Assembly: GCA_002440745.1 (NCBI GenBank)
Contig: DJVB01000060.1
Location: 42,818-106,817, forward strand
DNA length: 64,000 nt
Direction: 5' to 3'
From: Bacteroidales bacterium UBA6267
GTDB taxonomy: Bacteria; Bacteroidota; Bacteroidia; Bacteroidales; UBA1556
This document shows, piece after piece, positions 1 through 8,030 of this stretch. Under the pieces are notes generated by a model. The model was not told the origin of the DNA. It did not search any database and was given only the letters and a program-made list of their open reading frames with translations. The first letter of the stretch is position 1; each line of letters starts with the position of its first letter. The translations under genes and the position numbers were made by a program.

Positions 1-218
1 AAATAGACACTGCTACATACTGTAAAATTGAAAAAGGAGATAGACGAGCAAAAAGGGAACAAGTTTTTTTGCTATCAAAAATTTTTAAATATGAAAGCGA
101 TGATTTGCTGAAAATTTGGTTAGCTGACCAAGTTTATGAAATGATTAAAAATGAGAAAGAAGCAAAAGAAGTTTTAAATTTAGTACAAGAAAGTATAGTA
201 GAGTATGAAAAAGGTTAA
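1..218 (+). CDS. XRE-type helix-turn-helix regulator, C-terminal part (partial)
   Basis: An open frame enters from the left edge (codons begin at position 3) and stops with TAA at 216-218, giving 71 residues. The stretch ATYCKIEKGDRRAKREQV is the end of a Cro/CI-type HTH domain, and it is followed by a helical tail rich in Glu and Lys. Proteins of this kind often sit directly upstream of type II methyltransferases and control their expression (C-protein-like role; inference). Its last 14 bases overlap the methyltransferase start, so the two are translationally coupled. The N-terminus lies outside the window. Confidence 0.75.
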   Translation, partial: IDTATYCKIEKGDRRAKREQVFLLSKIFKYESDDLLKIWLADQVYEMIKNEKEAKEVLNLVQESIVEYEKG

Positions 219-1590
219 TATAGCAACAAGAAATAAAATCAAATTCATCGATCTGTTTGCAGGGATTGGTGGTATTCGCTGTGGATTTGAGAAAGCTGCA
301 CAAAAATTTGGTGTAGAAACCGAGTGTGTGTTTACCTCAGAAATTAAACCGTATGCCGTTGAAGTCTTGAAGCAAAACTATCCTAATGAAATAATTAGCG
401 GTGATATTACACAAATATCCTCATCTGAAATTCCTGATTTTGATTTATTATTTGGAGGCTTTCCCTGTCAATCATTTTCAGCCGCTGGCAAAAGATTAGG
501 TTTTTTAGATACCAGAGGTACATTGTTCTTTGAGATAGAACGAATTTTAAGAGATAAAAAACCATTTGGTTTTATTTTGGAAAACGTTGAAGGCTTAATA
601 AATCATGACAGAATAGATAAAAAAGAAAAAATTGGCAGAACTTTATCTACAATATTGGAACGGTTAGACGAACTGGGTTATAAAGTTGAATGGAAGTTGC
701 TTAATTCGAAGCATTTTGGGCTACCACAAGAACGTAAACGTGTATATATTGTTGGAACTAAGATTGAAAAGCCTTCTTTAGAAAATTTCAATAAAAGCTA
801 TTCAAAACTCAAATCTGTTTTAGAAGAAGGACATCCAACAATTAAAACAAAATTTATTCAGTTACTTCTCTCTCATTACAGTGTTGACCAATTATATGGA
901 AAGTCAATCAAGGATAAACGTGGAGGAAAGAATAATATACACAGCTGGGATATTGAACTCAAGGGAGCTGTTTCTGAAGATCAAAAAAAATTATTAAATG
1001 CCTTATTTAAAGAGAGAAGAAAGAAAAAATGGGCTGAGGAATTTGGGATTGATTGGATGGATGGAATGCCACTTACATTAAATCAAATTTCCACTTTCTA
1101 TAAACATGAAAACCTGAAAGATTTACTTGAGGATTTAGTGAAAAAAGGTTATTTGAAAAAGGAACACCCTAAAAGGCTTATGAAAGAAAAAAATTTATTA
1201 GGGGAAATTAAAACCTTTCGCCAACAAGATATTAATTTACCTTTGGGTTATAATATAGTTTCAGGTAAATTGAGTTTTGAAGTCAATAAAATACTTTGTC
1301 CAAATGATTTAGCTCCTACTCTTGTAGCAATGGATATGAAGAAATTATTTGTTGTTGACAATGGAGGTCTAAGAACATTAACTTTAAAAGAAGGACTTAA
1401 AATGTTCGGATTTCCTGAAAACTATAAATTTAACATTGGTGTTGACGAAGGATATGATTTACTTGGAAATACTGTAACTGTGCCAATTGTTGAAGCAGTT
1501 TCAGAACGAATTTTAACTATTTGGGATAAACAAAAAACTAAACAATATGAATCTAACAGCACAAGAAGTTTTCAACAAGTTAATGCTTGA
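205..1590 (+). CDS. Type II DNA (cytosine-5-)methyltransferase
   Basis: A 461-residue C5-cytosine methyltransferase that transfers a methyl group from SAM to cytosine in the host recognition site, protecting it from the partner nuclease. Visible motifs: motif I DLFAGIGG (residues 16-23), motif IV GGFPCQSFS with the catalytic Cys at 88, motif VI ENVEG (126-130), motif VIII QERKRVYIVG (about 175) and motif X LLGNTVTVPI near the C-terminus. Between VIII and X lies a long target-recognition region (about 200-390). It overlaps the upstream HTH gene by 14 bp and the downstream endonuclease by 44 bp. The family is certain. The target GGNNCC is inferred only from the neighbouring nuclease. Confidence 0.95.
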   Translation: MKKVNIATRNKIKFIDLFAGIGGIRCGFEKAAQKFGVETECVFTSEIKPYAVEVLKQNYPNEIISGDITQISSSEIPDFDLLFGGFPCQSFSAAGKRLGFLDTRGTLFFEIERILRDKKPFGFILENVEGLINHDRIDKKEKIGRTLSTILERLDELGYKVEWKLLNSKHFGLPQERKRVYIVGTKIEKPSLENFNKSYSKLKSVLEEGHPTIKTKFIQLLLSHYSVDQLYGKSIKDKRGGKNNIHSWDIELKGAVSEDQKKLLNALFKERRKKKWAEEFGIDWMDGMPLTLNQISTFYKHENLKDLLEDLVKKGYLKKEHPKRLMKEKNLLGEIKTFRQQDINLPLGYNIVSGKLSFEVNKILCPNDLAPTLVAMDMKKLFVVDNGGLRTLTLKEGLKMFGFPENYKFNIGVDEGYDLLGNTVTVPIVEAVSERILTIWDKQKTKQYESNSTRSFQQVNA

Positions 1591-2281
1591 GGATAAGATT
1601 TTAGAAGTTAAAGGTCAAATTAAATTCTTTTTGGGAGATGTTAGCATTATTGTGAAGCAACGAGATGTTGTTGGAAACATAATGCAAGAATGGTTAGAAG
1701 GGTGGTTAAAACAAAACAATGTTACGTATAAGCTAAACACTAATACTCAGATGCCTCCTGATTTTTATCTGAACCCTAATGATTTGACGTCTGAATTATT
1801 AGAAGTGAAAGCTTTCAATTATGATGCGTCACCAGGTTTTGATATTGCAGATTTTAATGCTTACCAAGCCGAAATTATTGAACAACCTTTTATGTTGCAT
1901 ACCAAATATTTAATTTTTGGTTATCAGATGCAAGATGATGGTTATGTGGTTATTAAAAAACTATGGTTAAAGAGCGTATGGGAAATATGTCGAAGAATGG
2001 AAAATTGGCCTTTGAATTTGCAAATAAAAGACAAAGTTGTCCATAAAATTCGGCCTTGCACATGGTATTCACAAAGTCGCAGCATAAAATATAAACCTTT
2101 TGATTGTTTAGAAGATTTCATTTCGGCCACAGAGCAAACAGTTTATCAAAATCCAAAAACACGGGAAAAAAGTGGAGAATGGTTAAAACTTTTCTTGAAA
2201 AGCTATGAAAACAAATATGGCATCAAATTAAAAATTCCTCGTTGGAGTGATATTGAAGACAAATACATCAACAAAAAATAA
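1547..2281 (+). CDS. NgoBV/NlaIV-like type II restriction endonuclease
   Basis: A 244-residue protein whose gene starts inside the end of the methyltransferase gene. A PD-(D/E)xK core is visible: P71-D72 (MPPDFYLN) and E86-V-K88 (LLEVKAFN), followed by FDIADFNAYQAE and YLIFGYQM. From memory this pattern fits the NgoBV/NlaIV endonuclease family, which cuts GGNNCC. The family call is fairly sure and the specificity is inferred. It would cut unmodified DNA and is paired with the upstream m5C methyltransferase. No frameshift or truncation is seen, and the length is normal for the family. Confidence 0.72.
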   Translation: MNLTAQEVFNKLMLEDKILEVKGQIKFFLGDVSIIVKQRDVVGNIMQEWLEGWLKQNNVTYKLNTNTQMPPDFYLNPNDLTSELLEVKAFNYDASPGFDIADFNAYQAEIIEQPFMLHTKYLIFGYQMQDDGYVVIKKLWLKSVWEICRRMENWPLNLQIKDKVVHKIRPCTWYSQSRSIKYKPFDCLEDFISATEQTVYQNPKTREKSGEWLKLFLKSYENKYGIKLKIPRWSDIEDKYINKK

Positions 2282-2525
2282 TGCCCCTTAGCTTTTTAAA
2301 ATTTTGCAGCATCAATTCGAAAGTGTATTTTACAATATAATCTCATTACAAGAACTTGTGTTCCTTATAACATATAAACTAATGTTATTCAATTTAATAA
2401 ACTCAAGTTTCTTAACTTTAAATTGATTGTTTTTTAGAAAACAAACTTACTGTACTACCCCTTTTTCATTAATATTATTTCTTCTTATTACTTAAGATCG
2501 TTATTGCTCCAATTATTAGTCCCTG
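2282..2525. other. AT-rich spacer without genes
   Basis: About 240 bases between the restriction operon and the convergent T9SS gene. It is AT-rich with many short homopolymer runs. I see no gene, no tRNA and no convincing terminator hairpin. It marks the boundary between the restriction-modification island and resident chromosome genes. Confidence 0.5.
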
Positions 2526-3791
2526 TTAATACTTTACAAAACGCCTAACTCCCCTAAAACCTTCTGTATCAGTTATTTCAAGATAGTATATTCCTGTTGT
2601 AAAATCACTAATATTCACCGAGAACTCCAATTGACCACTTTGAGGAATTCGCTGCAAAAGCAATCTTCCATCTGCTGAATAAATGGTTATTTTGTTCACA
2701 GTGCCAAAGTCATTTACAATAACTTTCAATTCGGTTGAGGCTGGATTTGGCAAAAGGTCAAAGCGCAAGGCTTGTCCAATTTCGGTCATTTCGTTAGGTA
2801 AAATAACAATCTGCTTTTTCATGGTGTCGGAGCCGCAATCATTTTTTCCAATCAACATTACTTCATAGGTGCCATCAGTTGAATACTGATGTGTAGGGTG
2901 AAATGCAGTTGAGGTTACTCCATCGCCAAAGCTCCAAAACACACTATCAGTTTTTTGAGTTATCGACTGAAAATCAACCTGAAAACCTGAAACAGTAGGA
3001 ATAAAATCAACTTCAGGAATAGGATTATATGCTCCATGATTCCATAAAGTCAAACTGTCGAGGACAGTATTTTGTGCCACGGTTTGAAGTTGCCCAACAA
3101 TCTGATTATCAAGTCCGGCAGTATAATTAATGCCATAGGGCGACTGCTGGAAAAAAGTAGCGTAGAAAACACAAGCTGCAAGATAAGTTCCTTCCATTGC
3201 AGGATGATAGTCATCAGTCATGTATAGTTCGACTGTAGAAAACTGTTGCCGAACTGTGCGCCAAGCCCAGCCAACCGGTGCCACAAGTGCATCTAATGAA
3301 TCGGCAATGGTCATGTAGCCACTTCGGAGTCGCTGCTGCATAGCTTCATAAGTATCTGAACCCGGAGGCAATCCCAGATTTCCATTTTTATGCGCCCAAG
3401 TCATAAAAAAGGTGGTTTTTGTACAAACCGATGACGCGTGAATTATATTATCTAATTGAATTGCAAAAGGATACATCAAAGAATCGCGTTCCGGAATCAT
3501 GGAAGGGATTTGGCTCTGCTCCTGAATTACCACAAAATCCCATTTCTCACTATTAATCAATTGTAATGAAGTAGGATTTTGAACATGACCACTTATGGTA
3601 TAACCGCCGGGAGCATTATTTGCCACCAAAACCTTTTTGCCGGCTTTAATTGCTAATTGTTCAAAAACTGAGGGCAAATTATTCACCCCTGTAAAACTAT
3701 TTCCCAAGAACAACACTTTGGTTGTATCTACTTGACTAAAAAGCCATAAAGAAAGGAATAGGAAGAAAAAAATAAAGAAATGCTTGATCAT
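2526..3791 (-). CDS. Secreted SGNH-hydrolase-like protein with PKD domain and T9SS sorting domain
   Basis: A 421-residue exported protein. Residues 1-20 form a signal peptide (FFIFFFLFLSLWLFS). The following domain begins VLFLGNSFTG, the Ser block of SGNH/GDSL hydrolases, and contains DDYHP about 200 residues in, matching the late Asp/His block. Residues about 265-330 are a PKD domain (SFGDGVTST...THQYSTDGTYEV). The last 75 or so residues, from FDLLPNPAS to GIYYLEI, form a type-A T9SS C-terminal sorting domain, so the protein should cross the outer membrane and stay on the surface or be released. The substrate is unknown. It ends 6 bp upstream of folB in the same orientation, so it may be co-transcribed. 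Confidence 0.82.
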   Translation of the reverse strand: MIKHFFIFFFLFLSLWLFSQVDTTKVLFLGNSFTGVNNLPSVFEQLAIKAGKKVLVANNAPGGYTISGHVQNPTSLQLINSEKWDFVVIQEQSQIPSMIPERDSLMYPFAIQLDNIIHASSVCTKTTFFMTWAHKNGNLGLPPGSDTYEAMQQRLRSGYMTIADSLDALVAPVGWAWRTVRQQFSTVELYMTDDYHPAMEGTYLAACVFYATFFQQSPYGINYTAGLDNQIVGQLQTVAQNTVLDSLTLWNHGAYNPIPEVDFIPTVSGFQVDFQSITQKTDSVFWSFGDGVTSTAFHPTHQYSTDGTYEVMLIGKNDCGSDTMKKQIVILPNEMTEIGQALRFDLLPNPASTELKVIVNDFGTVNKITIYSADGRLLLQRIPQSGQLEFSVNISDFTTGIYYLEITDTEGFRGVRRFVKY

Positions 3792-3797
3792 AAACTT

Positions 3798-4148
3798 TTA
3801 ATCAAATAGAGTAATACTAACACTTTTTATCTGTCCACCAAGAGGAGGATTCATTTTACGAAGTTTAATTCGAGCATATTCGATCTGCGGATAATTATTC
3901 TTAACTGCGTCTAATATCCGTCTGGCTACATGCTCAATAAGATGACTTGGGGTTTTCATTTCATTTTTAACCAATTGATAAACACTTAGATAATTAACCG
4001 TTTCGGAAAGTTTATCCGATGTTTCGGCGTTGGAAGTGTCGGTTTCGATAAATAAATCAACAATAAAACGAGTACCAATTACCGATTCTTCCTCAAAATG
4101 ACCGTGATACGAAAAGAACTCCATGCCTTCGATTGCAATTTCTGCCAT
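3798..4148 (-). CDS. folB: Dihydroneopterin aldolase
   Basis: A 116-residue cytosolic enzyme of folate synthesis, converting 7,8-dihydroneopterin to 6-hydroxymethyl-dihydropterin and glycolaldehyde. The N-terminus EGMEFFSYHGHFEEE carries the conserved YHG segment, and the C-terminal half has SHLIEHVARRI and YARIKLRKMNPP, the usual FolB core. The length is typical of the family. The gene stands between two T9SS cargo genes and lacks other folate genes nearby, so its context adds nothing. The T9SS gene lies just downstream and may be transcribed with it. Confidence 0.93.
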   Translation of the reverse strand: MAEIAIEGMEFFSYHGHFEEESVIGTRFIVDLFIETDTSNAETSDKLSETVNYLSVYQLVKNEMKTPSHLIEHVARRILDAVKNNYPQIEYARIKLRKMNPPLGGQIKSVSITLFD

Positions 4149-4251
4149 AGTTGATATTTTAAAAATAAGCGTGTAAAAATACTAAGATTGACTCAATCCG
4201 ATAACTAAAAAAAATAAAATAGTTATTTTATTAACAATTACAAAAAATATT

Positions 4252-4259
4252 TATCTTTG
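4252..4259 (+). promoter_or_regulatory. Bacteroidota-type -7 element (TATCTTTG)
   Basis: TATCTTTG matches TAnnTTTG, the -7 box of the Bacteroidota primary sigma factor. It lies 25 bases before the ATG at 4284 and shows that the in-frame start further upstream at 4257 cannot be used. Confidence 0.65.
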
Positions 4260-4283
4260 CCAATCACACTAAACCAACACATT

Positions 4284-5114
4284 ATGAAAACTATATTTAT
4301 ACTTTTAACAGTCTTTCTGTCGGTGACATTAGCCGGACAGGATTATGGTTTTACTTACGCAGGCAAAACCTACAAGATTATTACGACCCAGAAAACATGG
4401 CAACAAGCAGTGGATTGGGCCATGAGTACAAACGGATATTTGGCTGAGATAGGTTCGCAAGAGGAGCAAGACAGCATTTATGCCGCCGTAGTAGCTTCAG
4501 GTATCAGCACCACTTACACTGCAGTTCCTGATGGTGGCGGCGTTGCTTATCTATGGATTGGGGCTACGGATGAAGACATTGAAGGCTTTTGGCAATGGGA
4601 CGGCGATAATAATGGAGTCGGATTGAATTTCTATAACGGAGAAGGAGATGCAGGTTCGGGAAATGGAGCTGCCGAAGGTGGAGCTTATATTCACTGGGGT
4701 GGAAGTACAGCCTCAGGCGGCTCATCTACTATGGAGCCTGACGACTTCAACAATAATCAGGATTACGCTGCCATGGCATTAGCTCCTTGGCCTGCCGGTA
4801 GTGGTGCGCTCGGTATAGCCGGCGAATGGAACGACCTCAGCGGAACAAATACCTTGTACTTCATAGTTGAATACGACAATAGCGCAAACATCATCGAACC
4901 GCAAAACGAGTTTAGACTTACCCTTTGGAAAAAGGAAATATCCTGCACCGAAATAATTGAAGAAATTCAAATCTATAATGTTCAAGGTCAGTTAGTTCTA
5001 AATCTAAATCCCAACTCCAAAAGTTTCCAAATCGACTTAGAAGAAACCGGTTTGTTCTTCTACACAGTTCGAACAAAAGAGGGAATTATCAGGAAAGGAA
5101 AGCTGCTGATTTAA
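4284..5114 (+). CDS. Secreted C-type-lectin-like protein with T9SS sorting domain
   Basis: A 276-residue exported protein, starting at the ATG that begins a clear signal peptide (MKTIFILLTVFLSVTLAGQ). The mature part is a C-type lectin-like domain: TWQQAVDWAMSTNGYLAEIGS, LWIGATDEDIEGFWQWDG, EPDDFNNNQDYAAM (EPN-like calcium/sugar loop, here EPD) and WNDLSG. The final 80 or so residues (EIQIYNVQGQLVLNLN to GKLLI) form a type-A T9SS sorting domain. The likely role is surface glycan or protein binding, with ligand unknown. It is monocistronic, with its own -7 box just upstream. Confidence 0.82.
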   Translation: MKTIFILLTVFLSVTLAGQDYGFTYAGKTYKIITTQKTWQQAVDWAMSTNGYLAEIGSQEEQDSIYAAVVASGISTTYTAVPDGGGVAYLWIGATDEDIEGFWQWDGDNNGVGLNFYNGEGDAGSGNGAAEGGAYIHWGGSTASGGSSTMEPDDFNNNQDYAAMALAPWPAGSGALGIAGEWNDLSGTNTLYFIVEYDNSANIIEPQNEFRLTLWKKEISCTEIIEEIQIYNVQGQLVLNLNPNSKSFQIDLEETGLFFYTVRTKEGIIRKGKLLI

Positions 5115-5362
5115 GGCATCTTTTGATAAGTCAAAAGAAACTCCCAAATTGTCTTTCTCCACGATATGATTCCTACTTTTTGCTGTTTCCTGAGACCAAC
5201 AACAACACAAAAATCTTCATGAAATTGACGAGTCTCTACCTTAAAATCAGGCTTAAGGATGAAGATTAATGCAAGTTATAAATCTCAAAAATATTGTATA
5301 TCAATATTTTACAACAAATAAATAATCCTATATTCTTTTTGTTGAGAAAAGAAAAATACCTG
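5115..5362. other. Non-coding spacer with a short hairpin
   Basis: A spacer between the lectin-like gene and rplS. A perfect 8-bp hairpin TCTTTTGA-TAAG-TCAAAAGA lies at 5119-5138, right after the stop codon, but it has no T-run, so it is only a weak terminator candidate. I see nothing else before the rplS promoter. Confidence 0.4.
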
Positions 5363-5370
5363 TATATTTG
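5363..5370 (+). promoter_or_regulatory. rplS promoter -7 element (TATATTTG)
   Basis: TATATTTG matches TAnnTTTG. A TTG at about 5342-5344 gives a plausible -33 element at the usual spacing of about 19. It lies 42 bases before the rplS start, as expected for a strong ribosomal-protein promoter. Confidence 0.7.
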
Positions 5371-5411
5371 CAGTCCTTTTTTAAGAAATATTCATTTAAA
5401 GATATACAGCC

Positions 5412-5768
5412 ATGGCAAAGGCAGATTTGATAAAGCATGTTGAAGAAACTTATATTGTAAAGAAAGAGTTTCCAGTATTTAAAGCCGGTGATACGGTAAC
5501 CGTAACCTATAAAATCAAAGAAGGTGACAAAGAACGTCTTCAAAGTTTTCAAGGTGTGGTTTTGCAGCGTAGAGGAAAAAATGCAACGGAAACCTTTACT
5601 GTTCGCAAGATGTCAGGTAATGTTGGTGTGGAACGTATTTTCCCTTTTGCTTCACCTTTCATCGAAGAAATTGTTGTAAACAAAAGAGGTGTTGTTCGCC
5701 GTGCGAGGATTTTCTATCTTCGTAATCTCACCGGTAAGAAAGCACGTATCAAAGAAAAACGCAGCTAA
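5412..5768 (+). CDS. rplS: 50S ribosomal protein L19
   Basis: A 118-residue L19, a large-subunit protein at the interface with the 30S subunit. Family hallmarks are visible: FKAGDTVTVTYKIKEGDKERLQSFQGVVLQRRG and FTVRKMSGNVGVERIFPFASP. The Lys/Arg-rich tail (RRARIFYLRNLTGKKARIKEKRS) is standard. It is a single gene between its own promoter and a terminator hairpin at 5792. It is not next to trmD, rimM or rpsP, as it is in many other phyla; this is common in Bacteroidota. Confidence 0.98.
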   Translation: MAKADLIKHVEETYIVKKEFPVFKAGDTVTVTYKIKEGDKERLQSFQGVVLQRRGKNATETFTVRKMSGNVGVERIFPFASPFIEEIVVNKRGVVRRARIFYLRNLTGKKARIKEKRS

Positions 5769-5791
5769 TTTTTTCCCCAAGATATTAGAAT

Positions 5792-5822
5792 TGCCATCAG
5801 TAATACACTGGTGGCATTTTTA
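5792..5822 (+). terminator. Rho-independent terminator after rplS
   Basis: A 10-bp stem TGCCATCAGT / ACTGGTGGCA (one G-T pair) with a 5-base loop is followed by TTTTTATTT, 23 bases after the rplS stop. Confidence 0.8.
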
Positions 5823-6011
5823 TTTGGACTATTTTTTAGTTCTATGACTTTTCTCAAACAAATAACGAAAAAAAACATCTGCCCGACTTCACTAAAATTT
5901 CTAATTTAGACTCCGTTTATTATACCTGTTTTTTCAGTCGTAATAAATTATTTATCTTATTGATAATTAGTAACATAAATTAAAACATTCAATTTCTAAA
6001 ACCATATCAGT

Positions 6012-7082
6012 ATGAAGAAACATAATTTTTCTGCCGGTCCAAGTATTCTACCCGAATACACCATTAAAAACTCAGCGGAAGCTATTTTGAATTTTAACGG
6101 TTCAGGGCTTTCCATTCTTGAGGTATCGCATCGTGGCAAAGATTTTATAGCCGTGATGGACGAAGCTCAAGCGTTGTTTAAAGAGCTTTTAAACATCCCT
6201 GAAGGTTATCAGGTGATTTTTGTGGGCGGCGGTGCCAGCTTGCAATTTGCAATGGTTCCCTTCAACTTAATGCAAAAAAAAGCGGCCTATCTGAATACAG
6301 GTGTTTGGGCCAATAAAGCCCTCAAAGAAGCCAAAGGTTTTGGTGAAGTTGTCGAAGTTGCTTCTTCAAAAGATGCAAACTACAATTATATTCCTAAGGG
6401 ATATACAATTCCTGAAGATGCGGACTATTTTCATATTACCACCAATAATACCATTTACGGAACGGAAATCAAGCAAGACTTTGACTGCAAAATTCCTCTT
6501 GTAGCCGACATGTCTTCAGATATTTTCAGCCGTCCGGTGGATATTTCTAAATATGCTTTGATTTATGGTGGTGCCCAGAAAAATCTGGCTCCTTCAGGTG
6601 TTACTTTTGCTATAGTTCGCGAAGATATTTTAGGAAAAGTTGATCGGTATATTCCAACCATGTTGAATTATAAAACACATATCGAAAACGGTAGCATGTT
6701 TAACACTCCTCCTGTTTTGCCGGTTTATTCAGCTATGCTAACTTTGCGTTGGCTCAAAGAAAATGGCGGAGTTCAAGGAGCTTTGGAACGCAATAATGCA
6801 AAAGCTGAGTTGCTTTACAATGCCATCGACAACAGTAAAGTTTTTGTTGCTACAGTTCCAAATCCGGAAGATCGCTCGATTATGAACGCTTGCTTTGTTA
6901 TGAAACCTGAATACGCTGAGCATGAAAAAGCATTTCAGGATTTTGCAACTGCAAAAGGAATGATTGGAATTAAAGGACACCGCTCCGTTGGCGGATTCAG
7001 AGCATCAATTTATAACGCACTTCCAATTGAAAGCGTTCAAGCTCTTGTGGACTGTATGAATGAATTTGAATCACAATTTTAA
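6012..7082 (+). CDS. serC: Phosphoserine aminotransferase
   Basis: A 356-residue PLP enzyme that transaminates 3-phosphohydroxypyruvate with glutamate to give phosphoserine. The N-terminus [15 protein letters not shown] is the family start. [14 protein letters not shown] binds the cofactor phosphate, and [13 protein letters not shown] contains the PLP-binding Lys. [15 protein letters not shown] and [19 protein letters not shown] are the substrate-binding C-terminal motifs. It starts the serC-serA-DUF1015 operon and is followed by serA after 10 bases. The cluster supplies serine for protein, glycine, cysteine and one-carbon units. Confidence 0.97.
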   Translation: MKKHNFSAGPSILPEYTIKNSAEAILNFNGSGLSILEVSHRGKDFIAVMDEAQALFKELLNIPEGYQVIFVGGGASLQFAMVPFNLMQKKAAYLNTGVWANKALKEAKGFGEVVEVASSKDANYNYIPKGYTIPEDADYFHITTNNTIYGTEIKQDFDCKIPLVADMSSDIFSRPVDISKYALIYGGAQKNLAPSGVTFAIVREDILGKVDRYIPTMLNYKTHIENGSMFNTPPVLPVYSAMLTLRWLKENGGVQGALERNNAKAELLYNAIDNSKVFVATVPNPEDRSIMNACFVMKPEYAEHEKAFQDFATAKGMIGIKGHRSVGGFRASIYNALPIESVQALVDCMNEFESQF

Positions 7083-7092
7083 TCTGACAATC

Positions 7093-8013
7093 ATGACAAA
7101 AGTACTAATAGCTACCGAAAAACCTTTTGCAAAAGAAGCCATCGACCTTATTAGACCGGTGCTTGAACATGCAGGTTATGAAATGGTTTTATTGGAAAAT
7201 TACACCCAAAAGCAAGATTTAATTGATGCTGTTACTGATTGTGAAGCCCTGATTATCCGTAGCGATATTGCAGATGCAGAAGTGATTGAAGCAGCCAAGA
7301 AATTAAAAATCGTTGTCCGTGCCGGTGCCGGATACAATAATATCGACTTAGACGCTTGTACAAAAGCCGGAATTGTGGCCATGAATACTCCCGGACAGAA
7401 TTCAAATGCTGTGGCTGAGCTTGCCTTAGGTATGATGGTATATTCGGCTCGCGGACTTTTTGATGGAAAAACCGGTACCGAACTCAAAGGTAAAACGTTA
7501 GGCATTCACGCTTATGGAAATGTTGGTCGTTTAGCTGCCACGATTGCCAAAGGATTCGGTATGGAAATTTATGCTTTCGATCCTTATGTTGCGGCTGAAA
7601 ACATCGAAAAAGATGGAGTTAAGGCTCTCCATTCCGCAGAAGATTTATATGCTAAATGTCAATATATTTCTTTGCATATTCCTGCAAATGACAAAACCAA
7701 GAAAAGCATTGGAAAAACCTTATTATCTCTAATGCCAAAAGGAGCCATGCTCGTAAACACTGCCCGCAAGGAAGTGATTCATGAAGAGGAACTTATGCAG
7801 TTGATGCAAGAGCGCAAAGATTTCAAATATGTCAGCGATATCGAACCAGATATGGCTGCTGCTTTCAAAGAAGCTTTCGGCAATAGAGTATATTTTACGC
7901 CTAAGAAAATGGGAGCACAAACAGCCGAAGCTAATATCAATGCAGGTGTTGCTGCCGCAGAGCAAATTGTCGATTTTCTTGAAAAAGGCATTGATAGTTG
8001 TAGAGTTAACTAA
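7093..8013 (+). CDS. serA: D-3-phosphoglycerate dehydrogenase, short type without ACT domain
   Basis: A 306-residue NAD-dependent dehydrogenase oxidising 3-phosphoglycerate to 3-phosphohydroxypyruvate. The start at ATG 7093 follows serC by 10 bases; an in-frame start at 7060 would extend back into serC. The nucleotide-binding motif is AYGNVGRLAATIAKGFG, the substrate Arg lies in NTARKEVIHEEEL and the Glu in SDIEPDM. The position normally held by the catalytic His (TPHxxG) reads TPKKMGAQT, so Lys replaces His. This is the short class known from Bacteroidota and Entamoeba, which lacks the C-terminal serine-sensing domain, so feedback by serine through an ACT domain is not expected. Confidence 0.93.
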   Translation: MTKVLIATEKPFAKEAIDLIRPVLEHAGYEMVLLENYTQKQDLIDAVTDCEALIIRSDIADAEVIEAAKKLKIVVRAGAGYNNIDLDACTKAGIVAMNTPGQNSNAVAELALGMMVYSARGLFDGKTGTELKGKTLGIHAYGNVGRLAATIAKGFGMEIYAFDPYVAAENIEKDGVKALHSAEDLYAKCQYISLHIPANDKTKKSIGKTLLSLMPKGAMLVNTARKEVIHEEELMQLMQERKDFKYVSDIEPDMAAAFKEAFGNRVYFTPKKMGAQTAEANINAGVAAAEQIVDFLEKGIDSCRVN

Positions 8014-8030
8014 TTAAATTATAATAAGAT

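Noticed and set aside
7060..7092. SerA start at 7060
   Set aside because: It would overlap the end of serC; ATG 7093 lies 10 bases after serC and matches the family N-terminus.
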